Shown: positions 52,085 to 60,584 of the stretch, piece by piece | Layout of the letters: each line of letters starts with the position of its first letter | Numbering within the stretch: the stretch's first letter is position 1 | Assembly: GCA_903895595.1 (NCBI GenBank) | Contig: CAITUP010000095.1 | Coordinates: 1 to 64,000, forward strand | DNA from: an uncultured Acetobacteraceae bacterium | GTDB lineage: Bacteria; Pseudomonadota; Alphaproteobacteria; Acetobacterales; Acetobacteraceae | Reading direction: 5' to 3' | Length of the DNA: 64,000 nt | The notes under the pieces: model-generated | What the model saw: only the letters and a program-made list of their open reading frames with translations | Database searches by the model: none | What the model was told of the DNA's origin: nothing | Translations under genes and position numbers: made by a program

Positions 52085-52594
52085 GTGCCCGATATCGCAG
52101 ATAGAGACGGCAATGCGCTTCGCCTGAACGGGGCCGGAGGCGTTTCGGTGACGCTTTCGGTTCCACCGGCCCGTATCGTGCTGAATTGTACGCCGGTCAT
52201 CATATGGCTTGCCGCACTGACCAACCTGGAGCAGGCGATCGTTTTGGCAATTGCCCGCGACGCCGACCGCGTCACCAACACCGTCGTTTTGATGGATTTG
52301 TTCGACCGCTGGCTGCTGATCGCGATGCTGCTCGGCTTCGGGGCGACGTCGGTTTTGGCCTGCGCCGGTAAGGTGCGGTCGCTTACCGGTTTGATCCTTT
52401 GTCTGTGGCCGCAACAGGCAATTCTGACCATCGCCGCGCTCGGCGCGGTTCACGCCATCTGGATCGGCGCGTATGCCGATGGGCGAACGGTCTCGAGCAT
52501 GCTGATGCTGCAGGATCAGGCACCGTTGATTTGGTTTGTTATCGGACATGGCCTGGCGGTTTGGCAGCTTATTCGTTTTATGAGGAGGGCGTAA
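52085..52594 (+). CDS. Membrane protein of unknown function
   Basis: A 169-residue protein with about four hydrophobic helices (VIIWLAALTNLEQAIVLAIA, WLLIAMLLGFGATSVLACAG, LTGLILCLWPQQAILTIAAL, APLIWFVIGHGLAVWQLIRF). The GTG start 4 bases after the preceding stop shows coupling. The number of helices and the size allow a holin-like role, but no family is seen. Its end carries the ribosome site of the next gene. Confidence 0.6.
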   Translation: MPDIADRDGNALRLNGAGGVSVTLSVPPARIVLNCTPVIIWLAALTNLEQAIVLAIARDADRVTNTVVLMDLFDRWLLIAMLLGFGATSVLACAGKVRSLTGLILCLWPQQAILTIAALGAVHAIWIGAYADGRTVSSMLMLQDQAPLIWFVIGHGLAVWQLIRFMRRA

Positions 52595-52595
52595 C

Positions 52596-52865
52596 GTGGA
52601 ATCCAGCGTGATGTTGGGCGTCGCGGGCATCGCACTGTCGTTCCTTTCGATGCTGGTCGCGGCGCTGACTGCGAAACATTCCGTTCGCCGCGATACGATT
52701 CACGACCTCATCAGGCGAATCGAATCCCTCGAAGCGGACCTGGCGGAATGCGAGAAAAAGCACCGCGCGGCGGAGGAGAAGAATGTCATGCTGATGGAAC
52801 GTCTGGTCGGTCTGCGGCCGATCCCGCAATATGGCCAGAATTCAGAGCAGCCCTTGCCCCGCTGA
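52596..52865 (+). CDS. Small membrane-anchored coiled-coil protein
   Basis: An 89-residue protein with an N-terminal membrane helix (VMLGVAGIALSFLSMLVAAL) and a charged coiled-coil region (TIHDLIRRIESLEADLAECE and EKNVMLMERLVGL). This layout resembles phage inner-membrane spanin or holin-associated proteins, though a cellular role is equally possible. GTG 52596 is set by GAGGAGGG 7-14 bases upstream. Last of three coupled small genes. Confidence 0.62.
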   Translation: MESSVMLGVAGIALSFLSMLVAALTAKHSVRRDTIHDLIRRIESLEADLAECEKKHRAAEEKNVMLMERLVGLRPIPQYGQNSEQPLPR

Positions 52866-52943
52866 CGACGCCTTGGGGCGCCCTTGAACCGCCTTGGCTC
52901 GCGGCGTAGCGTCCCTGGCCAGGGAACAGGGGAAACGAACACC

Positions 52944-53786
52944 ATGGCCGTTATTGACTCGCAGGTTCATGCCTACGAACGGAACCACCCGGGACGCCCC
53001 TGGGCTGGCACGCTGACCGGACCGAAAGAGGTCACGGGCGCCCACATGGTCGGTGCGATGGATGCCGTCGGCGTCGACGGCGCCCTTCTGGTCTCCCCCT
53101 TCGCGATGTACCGGTTCGATGCCAGCTATGCGATCGAGGTCAATAAGGCCTTCCCCGGCAAGTTCGGGCTGATCAAGCCGGTCGATCCCTCCGATCCCGC
53201 CGTCGCGGACGTTATCGCCGCCTGGAAGGCGACCGAGGGCACCGTGGGCGTGCGGATTATGTTGCGCGACAATTCCCCCTCCGATCCCGCCGACGCCGGC
53301 TTGAACCGGGTCCTCGCGGCGGCGGCGCAACATGGGTTGCCGGTCAATATCCTGGCCTATGGCCGGTTGGATCAGGTCGCCAAAATGGCGGCCCGCAACC
53401 CGAATACGCAAATTGTCATCGACCACGTCGGTTTGCCGCAGCCGCACCGGCCGCCGGCCCCACCGAATTCCTTCGCCGATCTGCCCCATGTTCTGGCTGC
53501 CGCGGCGCAGCCCAACGTCGCGATCAAGATCAGCGGCGCCTGCACGCTGTCGCACCAGCCTTTCCCCTACAACGACATCTGGGACCCGCTCTGCCGTATC
53601 TTCGATGCCTACGGATTAAACCGTTGCCTGTGGGGCACCGACTGGACCCGCGCGGCCGAGGTGCTGACGTACGGCCAAGGTGTCGAGGCGTTCAAGATGA
53701 CCGACCGCTTGTCCGCCGCCGACAAAGCAATCCTGATGGGGGGCGCGCTGGAAAAGATATACAACTGGTCCCCGACGCTGGGATAA
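52944..53786 (+). CDS. Amidohydrolase-2 family protein (lactonase/decarboxylase-like)
   Basis: A 280-residue TIM-barrel hydrolase of the amidohydrolase-2 group that includes 2-pyrone-4,6-dicarboxylate lactonase and aromatic acid decarboxylases. The first strand reads VIDSQVHAYERN, with QxH where HxH is usual. KFGLIKPVDP, TQIVIDHVGLPQ and CLWGTDWTRAAEVL follow, the last with the conserved Asp. The reaction is unknown. ATG 52944 follows GGGGAAAC. Gene order with pyrD downstream does not suggest a shared pathway. Confidence 0.8.
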   Translation: MAVIDSQVHAYERNHPGRPWAGTLTGPKEVTGAHMVGAMDAVGVDGALLVSPFAMYRFDASYAIEVNKAFPGKFGLIKPVDPSDPAVADVIAAWKATEGTVGVRIMLRDNSPSDPADAGLNRVLAAAAQHGLPVNILAYGRLDQVAKMAARNPNTQIVIDHVGLPQPHRPPAPPNSFADLPHVLAAAAQPNVAIKISGACTLSHQPFPYNDIWDPLCRIFDAYGLNRCLWGTDWTRAAEVLTYGQGVEAFKMTDRLSAADKAILMGGALEKIYNWSPTLG

Positions 53787-53831
53787 ACGCCCCTTTCGCG
53801 TTCGGCGTCCGCCGGGCATAAGCGGCGGCGC

Positions 53832-54896
53832 ATGACACCCGCGATCGCCTCCTCCCTGCTGCCGCTGCTGCGCCGGATCGACCCGGAGAGCGCGCACGAT
53901 TTTGCCCTCCGAGCGCTGCGCTGGGGTTTGGCCGGATCGGCGCGTGGGGGGGACGATGCGTCGCTTTCCGTGACTGTGCTGGGCCGGACCTTCGCCAACC
54001 CGATCGGTCTGGCGGCGGGGTTCGACAAGAACGCCATCGCCGCGGCGGCACTGATGCGTCTCGGCTTCGGCTTCGTGGAAACCGGCACCGTCACGCCGCG
54101 GCCGCAAGTTGGCAACCCGAGGCCCCGGCTGTTCCGGCTGGAGGAAGACCGCGCGGTGATCAACCGTATGGGCTTCAACAATGGCGGGCTGGATGCGTAC
54201 CGACGCAATCTGGCCGCGGTGTCGCCCCGTTCCGCGATCCTGGGTGCCAATGTCGGCATCAACAAGGAAGGCGCGGACCCCGAGCGGGATTACCCGATGC
54301 TGATCGCTTCGGTCGGGCCGCTGGTCGATTACGTGACGATCAATGTTTCGTCCCCCAACACTCCCGGTCTGCGCGACCTGCAAAGCGAGGAACGCCTGCG
54401 CGCGATCCTCCAGGCGGTCGCCGCCATCCCGAACAAGCCGCCGATCCTGGTGAAAATCGCCCCCGATCTGTCCGACGACGGGTTGGAAGCGGTGGTCGAG
54501 ACTTGTGTGACCGAGGGCGTGCAAGGCCTGATCGTCGGCAATACCACGATCTCCCGCCCCGACGGTGTCCGGTCCCCCTTGAAAACCGAGACCGGTGGAT
54601 TGTCCGGCGTGCCGCTGCTGCCGCTCTCCACCCGAATGCTCGCGCGGGCATCTCTGTTGGCACGCGGCCGCCTGGTGCTGGTCGGGGCAGGGGGCGTGTC
54701 GAACGGTCAGGATGCGCTGACGAAAATTCGCGCCGGCGCCAGTCTGGTGCAGCTTTATACCGGCTTCGCCTATCAGGGGCCGGTCATGATCCAGCGCCTG
54801 AAGGCGGAATTGGCGGCGGCCTTGCAGGCGGCCGGATATCAACGGGTTCAGGACGCAGTCGGCACCGATGCGCGGACCTTGGCGGAGGCGGCATAA
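53832..54896 (+). CDS. pyrD: Dihydroorotate dehydrogenase (quinone), class 2
   Basis: A 354-residue membrane-associated FMN enzyme of pyrimidine synthesis that oxidises dihydroorotate and passes electrons to ubiquinone. It shows the N-terminal helical extension (RRIDPESAHDFALRALRWGL), GLAAGFDKNAIAAAALMRLG, GFGFVETGTVTPRPQVGNP, VINRMGFNNGG, NVSSPNTPGLRDLQ with the catalytic Ser of class 2, GNTTISRP and GAGGVSNGQDALTKIRAGAS. Length and motifs are normal. Its TAA is followed at once by the ATG of the HAD gene. Confidence 0.95.
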   Translation: MTPAIASSLLPLLRRIDPESAHDFALRALRWGLAGSARGGDDASLSVTVLGRTFANPIGLAAGFDKNAIAAAALMRLGFGFVETGTVTPRPQVGNPRPRLFRLEEDRAVINRMGFNNGGLDAYRRNLAAVSPRSAILGANVGINKEGADPERDYPMLIASVGPLVDYVTINVSSPNTPGLRDLQSEERLRAILQAVAAIPNKPPILVKIAPDLSDDGLEAVVETCVTEGVQGLIVGNTTISRPDGVRSPLKTETGGLSGVPLLPLSTRMLARASLLARGRLVLVGAGGVSNGQDALTKIRAGASLVQLYTGFAYQGPVMIQRLKAELAAALQAAGYQRVQDAVGTDARTLAEAA

Positions 54897-55763
54897 ATGC
54901 AACATCTCGCGGGGTTCGCCCCTTTGGCCGAACAATACGACGGCTTCGTTCTGGACCTCTGGGGCGTCATCCACGACGGCGTCAACGCCTTTCCCCACGC
55001 CATCGAGACGCTCGGGCACATCAAAAAAGCCGGCAAGCGCGCGCTGCTGCTGTCCAACGTGCCGCGCCCGAATGACGCTGTCCAGACGATGATGCGCCGG
55101 ATGGGCATCGCCGACGACCTTTACACCGACATCATGACCAGCGGCGAAGCCGTGCGCCGCAGCCTGATCTCCCCGCCCGATCTCTGGTGGGCGCAACTCG
55201 GCCAGCGTGTCTACCACCTCGGCCCAGAACGCGATCGCCCGGTGCTGGCGGGCCTGCCGCTGACCGTCGCCGACACGCCGGCGGATGCCGATTTCGTGCT
55301 GAACACTGGCCCGGACGATCATCGCAACCCCAGCAATATCGCGGAATTCGAGGATACGCTCCAGGATTGTGCCAAACACGGCCTGAAGATGATCTGCGCG
55401 AACCCCGATCTGGTGGTGATCCGCGGCGGCGTGCGCGTGCTGTGCGCTGGATCGCTGGCGGTGCGGTATCAGGAACTCGGCGGCGATGTCCGCAGCCTCG
55501 GCAAGCCGGAGCCTGCGGTCTACCAGCCGGTGCTGCAGCAGATGGGCCTGCCGCCGGATCGTGTGCTGGCGGTGGGTGACTCACTGCGGACCGATATCGC
55601 GGGCGCGTCGGGAGTCGGCATCGCATCCTGCTGGGTGTTGGACGGCATCCATGGCGACGCCCTGTCCGACGGCGCGGGCGGTTTCGACCCCGCGAAGACC
55701 GAAGCGGCGGCGCGGGAGGCGGGCCTCAGCCCGGTCGCGACTCTGCCGCGCTTCGTTTGGTAG
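54897..55763 (+). CDS. HAD-superfamily hydrolase, TIGR01459 type
   Basis: A 288-residue class IIA HAD phosphatase. Motif I is FVLDLWGVIHDGVNAFPHA, motif II is ALLLSNVPRPN, and motifs III/IV are GKPEPAVYQPVLQ and VLAVGDSLRTDIAGASGVGI. The cap lies between. TIGR01459 proteins are found in alphaproteobacteria and are of unknown substrate (NagD-like, possibly a sugar or nucleotide phosphate). Start directly after the pyrD stop. Confidence 0.87.
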   Translation: MQHLAGFAPLAEQYDGFVLDLWGVIHDGVNAFPHAIETLGHIKKAGKRALLLSNVPRPNDAVQTMMRRMGIADDLYTDIMTSGEAVRRSLISPPDLWWAQLGQRVYHLGPERDRPVLAGLPLTVADTPADADFVLNTGPDDHRNPSNIAEFEDTLQDCAKHGLKMICANPDLVVIRGGVRVLCAGSLAVRYQELGGDVRSLGKPEPAVYQPVLQQMGLPPDRVLAVGDSLRTDIAGASGVGIASCWVLDGIHGDALSDGAGGFDPAKTEAAAREAGLSPVATLPRFVW

Positions 55764-55767
55764 TGGA

Positions 55768-56625
55768 TCAGTGCGACAGGAACACCGGCACCGTCATCTC
55801 CCTTAGCAACGTCCGCGTCACCCCGCCGAACACCAGTTCGCGCGCGCGGGAATGCCCGTAACCGCCCGCGACGATCAGATCGGCACCGATATCGGCGGCG
55901 TAGGATAGCAGCGCCTCCCCGTCCGGGATGTCGTTGGCGATCGTGTGTGCCGCCTCGGCCTTCACGCCGTGGCGTGCCAGATGCAGCGCGATATCGGCGG
56001 CCGGCACATCGCCGTGGCCGCCGATCCCCTGGCGCGGGTTGACCGCCAGGATCGTGACCTTCTTCGTGCGTTCCAGCAGCGGCAAGGCGTCGTTCACCGC
56101 GCGGGCGGCTTCCCGGCTGGCGTTCCAGGCGACCAGTGCGTGCTCTCCGAAACCGCTGAAATCTCCGGCGAATGGCACCGCCAGGATCGGCCGGCCGCTG
56201 GACATCAGGGTCGTCACGACGGCGGCCTGCCGGTTGCCGTCCTCGGCTGTATCGTAGGGATTGGGCTGCGCCACGACCGCGAGGTCGGCGTACCGAGCAT
56301 GCAACGCCAACGTATCCGCAAGGCGACCTTCCACGAAACGCCATTCGCTGGGCACCTCCGCCTGCCTCGTACGGTCCAGGAACAACGACTCCACGGCGGC
56401 GCCGGCACTGGCGGCCTCGCCTCGTATTCGTTCGAGCGCCTTCTCGGGGCTGGCGATCGCGAACGGCATGCCGGCGCCGTAGTAATAGTCCATGTTGGGA
56501 AGATCGGCGACAAACAGACCCACCAGATGCGCGCCATGGGTCCGAGCGAGACCGATGGCGAGATCGAGGCGGGCCTGACTACGAGAGCCGCTATCCAATT
56601 GAACAAGAATGTCTTTCAGCGCCAT
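55768..56625 (-). CDS. Universal stress protein, tandem UspA
   Basis: A 285-residue cytoplasmic protein with two Usp domains. The first starts LKDILVQLDSGSRSQARLDL. The second ends ADLIVAGGYGHSRARELVFG followed by GVTRTLLREMTVPVFL, the GxxGx9G ATP-binding pattern with the final G(S/T) turn. Usually induced by starvation or stress. GGAGG precedes ATG 56625 by about 10 bases. Confidence 0.85.
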   Translation of the reverse strand: MALKDILVQLDSGSRSQARLDLAIGLARTHGAHLVGLFVADLPNMDYYYGAGMPFAIASPEKALERIRGEAASAGAAVESLFLDRTRQAEVPSEWRFVEGRLADTLALHARYADLAVVAQPNPYDTAEDGNRQAAVVTTLMSSGRPILAVPFAGDFSGFGEHALVAWNASREAARAVNDALPLLERTKKVTILAVNPRQGIGGHGDVPAADIALHLARHGVKAEAAHTIANDIPDGEALLSYAADIGADLIVAGGYGHSRARELVFGGVTRTLLREMTVPVFLSH

Positions 56626-56695
56626 GAGTCGGGTCCTCCGGAACGGGCGGTCCGGTGCTTGTTCCATCGTCCTGGCGCCGGTGCATTGATATGGA

Positions 56696-59068
56696 TCAGG
56701 CGGTCGGTGCCGTTTCCTCGATGCGGGCGTCCGTTCGCTTTCTCAGGCTGGCCAACAGTTTGCGCAGGTCCAGAATGCTGAAGGGTTTGCGCAGCAACCC
56801 GTCCAGCGGATTTCCGGCGGCGTCTCCTTCCTCCACTTCGGCGTACCCGGTTACCAGCGCGATCGCCGCGTCGATGCCGCGCAGACGCAGTTCCGCCGCG
56901 ACCCGCATGCCGTTCATACCCGGCATTGCATAGTCCATCAGCACGATGTCGGGGCCGCGCGGCAGCGTATCGATCAGCGCCAAGGCTTCCGCGCCGCCTT
57001 GCGCCTGCACCACGCCGCAGCCGAGGTCGCGCAGCATTTCCACCGCGACCTGCCGCACCGCCTGATCGTCGTCGACCACCATCACCAGCAGCTTGTTCAT
57101 CTCCAGCGGCTGATTGTCTTCTGGGCGCGGGGCGACCTCGGTTTCCTCCTCGGTCATCGCGCGCGGCAACAGAAGCGCGACCTCGGTGCCTTTGCCTTCG
57201 GCGCTGTCCAGCACCACGGTGCCGCCGGATTGGCGGGCCATGCCGTAGACTTGGCTCAAGCCCAAGCCCGATCCACCCGGTCCCTTGGTGGTGAAGAACG
57301 GATCGAACGCTTGGCGTCGGACCTCCGGCGTCATGCCGTGGCCGGTATCGCCGATCGCCACCCGCACATAAGCGCCCGGCGGCGGGTCGTCCGCCCGTCC
57401 GCCTTCGAACGCGAGGTTCATCGTCGTGATCGTCAACTGGCCGCCATCGGGCATGGCGTCGCGTGCGTTCAGGCAGAGATTCAGCAGCGCGGCCTCGACT
57501 TGGCTGGGATCGACCATCGCCGGCCACAGATCGGGCGCGAGATCGGTGACCACCCGGACACGCCGTCCCAGCGTGCTCGTGGCCAAGGAAACCAGCTCCG
57601 TCACCAAACGGTTGAGGTCAGTGGGGCGCGTGGCCAAACGTTGCCGCCGGGAGAACGCCAGCAGCCGCGAGGTCAGGTGGGCGCCGCGGTGCACGGCGCC
57701 GGTCGCGCGTGCGATCAGCGCGTCCAGCCGGTCCGTGTCGGCTTTCGGCACAACCTCCGACACCTGAGCAACGCGGTGCTGCATCAATTCCAGGTTGCCC
57801 AGGACGGTCGCGAGCATGTTGTTGAAATCGTGGGCGATGCCGCCCGCGAGCTGTCCCACGGCTTGGAGCTTCTGTGCCTGATGCAGGGCCGCCTCGGTCT
57901 TTTCGCGCTCGGCGACTTCGACCTGCAGGCGGTTGTTGATTTCCGACAGCGCCCGTGTCCGCTCGGCGACCAGCGATTCCAGCAATTCCGCCTGCAAACG
58001 GCGTTCCTGATCGCGCGCCTGCAGGCTGGAAGCCATGGCGTTGAAGGACTGGGCGAGCGAGTCGAATTCCGATCCGCGGCCGGTCATGCTGGCGCGCACG
58101 TTCAAATCGCCGTCCCGCCAGCGCTGCGCGGTCAGCAGCAGCATTTCCGTCGGTTGATAAATGAAGCGATGGCCGGCTTGCCAAGCGAGAATCAGCGCCA
58201 TCAGCGCGCATCCACCGGTAAGAAGTACGTCCCAAATGACGAAGGTGGCAAAACCGGTCAGCGGGGATGGAACCCCGATCGTGGTTATGGCCCTGAGGCC
58301 GGCGGCAGCAGCCGCGGCGGGGACAGTCGCGCTCAACCACCCCATGCCCTGCGGCGTATCGATCGTGAGCTGGCCGGCACTCGTCTTGGCGATCAGGGGA
58401 CGTAAAATTTCGGGTAATCGCTTGCCGATCCCGACCTCGGGGCCAGCGTTGGCGTCCATGCCGACGATGGTACCGTCCGGGTCCACGATGAACAGCAACG
58501 GGCGGATGGGCACGTCGGGGCGATGCGGACGCAGTTCCGCGAGATGGGTGCTCAGCCAATCCAGATCGAGGGCGGCGATGATGGCCCGCTTGTCGCCTAC
58601 CGCGGGCGACGCGGTGGCGATCGGCAGGAACGGGTGCACCAATCCGGCAACCGTTCCAATCCGGCCGATGCCGTCACCGTCCTTAAGGTCCGGCAACCAG
58701 GCGGGCGGTGTGTTCCATGCCGCGGCCAAGGTGGGGTGGGAACCGCACAACAGGCGACCCGCGCCATCGACAATGGCGACGAACGACAAGGACGGCAGAT
58801 CGCGTTGCAACGTGCCCAGTTCGGCGGTGCAGTTCGCGTCTTCTGGCTGGCGAATATTGGGAAGCCGAGCGGCGATCCGCGACAGGCGGCGCACCCCGTC
58901 GATTACGCCGGACAGGTCGTTCATGGCCAGTTCGGCCTGCCATAGCACCGTGTCGCCTTGGCGCGCCCGGCGGTCGGCATGCTGACGTACCAAGGTGTAA
59001 AACTGTGCCACGAGGATCGGTACGAGACACCCGAGGATCAGCAGGAGCAAGCGGGTCGAAAGCTTCAT
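56696..59068 (-). CDS. Hybrid sensor histidine kinase/response regulator
   Basis: A 790-residue membrane kinase. TM1 (LLLLILGCLVPILVAQFYTL) and TM2 (near residues 275-295) flank a periplasmic sensor domain of Cache type. A HAMP linker with AQSFNAMASSLQARD follows, then HisKA with phospho-His in GGIAHDFNNMLATV near 411, HATPase near 520-630 (GSGLGLSQVYGMARQSGG), and a receiver with phospho-acceptor in DIVLMDYAMPGMNGM near 711. The DFNN-type H-box marks the NtrB-like/HWE-neighbouring class common in Rhodospirillales. No cognate regulator gene adjoins it; the ligand is unknown. ATG 59068 is taken as the start of the first helix. Confidence 0.88.
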   Translation of the reverse strand: MKLSTRLLLLILGCLVPILVAQFYTLVRQHADRRARQGDTVLWQAELAMNDLSGVIDGVRRLSRIAARLPNIRQPEDANCTAELGTLQRDLPSLSFVAIVDGAGRLLCGSHPTLAAAWNTPPAWLPDLKDGDGIGRIGTVAGLVHPFLPIATASPAVGDKRAIIAALDLDWLSTHLAELRPHRPDVPIRPLLFIVDPDGTIVGMDANAGPEVGIGKRLPEILRPLIAKTSAGQLTIDTPQGMGWLSATVPAAAAAAGLRAITTIGVPSPLTGFATFVIWDVLLTGGCALMALILAWQAGHRFIYQPTEMLLLTAQRWRDGDLNVRASMTGRGSEFDSLAQSFNAMASSLQARDQERRLQAELLESLVAERTRALSEINNRLQVEVAEREKTEAALHQAQKLQAVGQLAGGIAHDFNNMLATVLGNLELMQHRVAQVSEVVPKADTDRLDALIARATGAVHRGAHLTSRLLAFSRRQRLATRPTDLNRLVTELVSLATSTLGRRVRVVTDLAPDLWPAMVDPSQVEAALLNLCLNARDAMPDGGQLTITTMNLAFEGGRADDPPPGAYVRVAIGDTGHGMTPEVRRQAFDPFFTTKGPGGSGLGLSQVYGMARQSGGTVVLDSAEGKGTEVALLLPRAMTEEETEVAPRPEDNQPLEMNKLLVMVVDDDQAVRQVAVEMLRDLGCGVVQAQGGAEALALIDTLPRGPDIVLMDYAMPGMNGMRVAAELRLRGIDAAIALVTGYAEVEEGDAAGNPLDGLLRKPFSILDLRKLLASLRKRTDARIEETAPTA

Positions 59069-59182
59069 CGCGATATTCTCGGTGTCCCACCGGCCGCCTT
59101 GGACGGCGGACACGATGCCGGGGCGGAATGCCGTACCGTAGCAATCGGGTTCCCGGTTGGCTACGCCCCGTGAAACCAATCG

Positions 59183-59512
59183 TCAGGCCGATTCCAGCAG
59201 ATTGACCCAATCGGTGGACGCGAAGGTGATCCGCGTGCCATCGGTCAGCGCCACGGTTTGCGATTTGGACCTCGCAGCTGGTTCGTTGGATGCCGCCGCC
59301 TGGGCCGCGCCGCCCACGAGGACCGCGCCTTCCACCGGCGTGTGTGCCTCGGACCCGGCATCGGGCGACCGACCGAACAACACTGTCAAATCGATACGCG
59401 GAATGTTCGCGCCCGATACGATCGTCACGCCGCGGGTCGGCGGCGGCGGGTCCTGACCCATCGCGGGGCCGCGTGCCGAACCATGCTGTCGTCGGAGAGG
59501 TGTTTTGGACAT
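59183..59512 (-). CDS. Small hypothetical protein preceded by CtrA-like box
   Basis: A 109-residue basic protein without a recognised domain. Its centre is IPRIDLTVLFGRSP, and the end SQTVALTDGTRITFASTDWV has the look of a short beta motif. The ATG at 59512 or 59524 could be used. A GTTAACCTTTTGTTTAC box lies at 59573-59589, the same motif as before the small gene at 60323, so the gene may belong to a CtrA-type cell-cycle or motility set. Confidence 0.5.
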   Translation of the reverse strand: MSKTPLRRQHGSARGPAMGQDPPPPTRGVTIVSGANIPRIDLTVLFGRSPDAGSEAHTPVEGAVLVGGAAQAAASNEPAARSKSQTVALTDGTRITFASTDWVNLLESA

Positions 59513-59572
59513 GACCGCACCCATGATACGGCGGGAGGTGCCCCGCCTGGGCGCCTATTGTCGCGCATCATG

Positions 59573-59589
59573 GTAAACAAAAGGTTAAC
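59573..59589 (-). promoter_or_regulatory. CtrA-like box (TTAA-N7-TTTAC)
   Basis: On the minus strand GTTAACCTTTTGTTTAC; TTAA and TTTAC are separated by 7 bases, one base from the CtrA consensus TTAA-N7-TTAAC. It lies 49-61 bases upstream of the ATGs at 59524 and 59512 and close to the ideal place for an activator site. Confidence 0.5.
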
Positions 59590-59734
59590 GCTGGGGCATT
59601 CGGTTCAGTATTCACCGACGAATTTTCACAGCATGCAGTCGTATAAAGGCCGTTTTGGCACAATCCCGTATTCCGTTCCCAACGGAAACGACCAGGTTCG
59701 GCGGCGCTCGGCCGATACAATTTTTTTGCGCCAC

Positions 59735-60274
59735 TCAGATCCGGTGCACGCCGCGCAGATCGTTCGGCGGGTTTCCGGCGGGAACACCCAGCGGACCGGC
59801 ATGCCCCGCACGCCAAGCATCGAGGGCCCATCGTACCGACGGAAACGCGATCTCATCCCAGGGAATGCTGTCCCACGCGAACAGTCGCGTTTCGAGACTT
59901 TCCACTCCGGCCCCATGATGCGGCCGATCCGGATCGGCGAAGCCCGCTCGGAATATGACGTGGACCTGACCGATGCGGGCAATGCTGAACACGCCGAGAA
60001 TGCCCTCGATGGCAATTTCGGCCTCGGCTTCCTCTCGCACTTCGCGGGCCGCACCTTCCTCCAGCGTCTCCCCGAGTTCCATGTAGCCCGCCGGAAGGGT
60101 CCAGTAGCCACGGCGCGGCTCGATCGCACGCCGGCACAGCAGCACGTCGCCACCGGACACGACGACGGCACCCACCACGACTTTGGGGTTGGCATAAGCG
60201 ATGTGGCCGCAATCGGCGCACACATCGCGCTCGCGGTTGTCGCCTTCGGGAATGGCGCGAATGAACCCTGACAT
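59735..60274 (-). CDS. NUDIX hydrolase with N-terminal zinc-ribbon-like motif
   Basis: A 179-residue NUDIX pyrophosphatase. An N-terminal CADCGHIAY half of a zinc ribbon is followed by VVVGAVVVSGGDVLLCRRAI and the NUDIX box GYMELGETLEEGAAREVREE, which ends AEAE where a Gly is usual after REVxEE. It hydrolyses a nucleoside-diphosphate-linked substrate (NADH or ADP-ribose types are common for this layout). ATG 60274 is 48 bases from the convergently placed small gene. Confidence 0.85.
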   Translation of the reverse strand: MSGFIRAIPEGDNRERDVCADCGHIAYANPKVVVGAVVVSGGDVLLCRRAIEPRRGYWTLPAGYMELGETLEEGAAREVREEAEAEIAIEGILGVFSIARIGQVHVIFRAGFADPDRPHHGAGVESLETRLFAWDSIPWDEIAFPSVRWALDAWRAGHAGPLGVPAGNPPNDLRGVHRI

Positions 60275-60322
60275 GGCGCTACCCTGACGGGTTGGCGCGC
60301 CGGGATCAAGCCGAGCGAAGTG

Positions 60323-60535
60323 TTAGGCCGACAGGTCGATCAGGGAACCGCGCGGCAGCACAAGCGGCTGCTGCGGGGCCTTGCCGCTCGCCGTCGGGAC
60401 CTGCGGCCGGGGCATGGCGTTCGGGGCAGGCGGCGAGGCGGGGGCGCGTGCATATTGCCGCGGTCCCGAGGGGCCGGCCGGACGCGTCTGGGACGGCGCG
60501 ACCGAAAACGCGGACAGGGTGGATGGCGAGATCAT
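60323..60535 (-). CDS. Small Pro/Ala-rich hypothetical protein
   Basis: About 70 residues, starting MISPSTLSAFSVAP, with a low-complexity Pro/Ala/Gln middle and a compact end LPRGSLIDLSA. Similar short proteins with an RGSLIDLSV-like tail occur in related alphaproteobacteria in my memory, but I cannot verify this. ATG 60535 or 60556 may start it. The exact CtrA consensus at 60560-60575 just upstream argues that it is expressed. Confidence 0.45.
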   Translation of the reverse strand: MISPSTLSAFSVAPSQTRPAGPSGPRQYARAPASPPAPNAMPRPQVPTASGKAPQQPLVLPRGSLIDLSA

Positions 60536-60559
60536 GCGAGGCATTATGCACGGCATTGG

Positions 60560-60575
60560 TTAAACAAAGGTTAAC
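60560..60575. promoter_or_regulatory. CtrA box (TTAA-N7-TTAAC)
   Basis: TTAA-ACAAAGG-TTAAC on the plus strand, and TTAA-CCTTTGT-TTAA on the minus, an exact match to the CtrA consensus. It lies 25 bases upstream of ATG 60535 and 10 bases beyond the stop of the kinase tail at 60585. The distance suggests activation of the small minus-strand gene with a start near 60530. Confidence 0.55.
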
Positions 60576-60584
60576 AGCGACCCG

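Noticed and set aside
59653-59734. A possible plus-strand terminator with a run of seven T near 59720
   Set aside because: No good stem precedes the T run and no plus-strand gene ends there.
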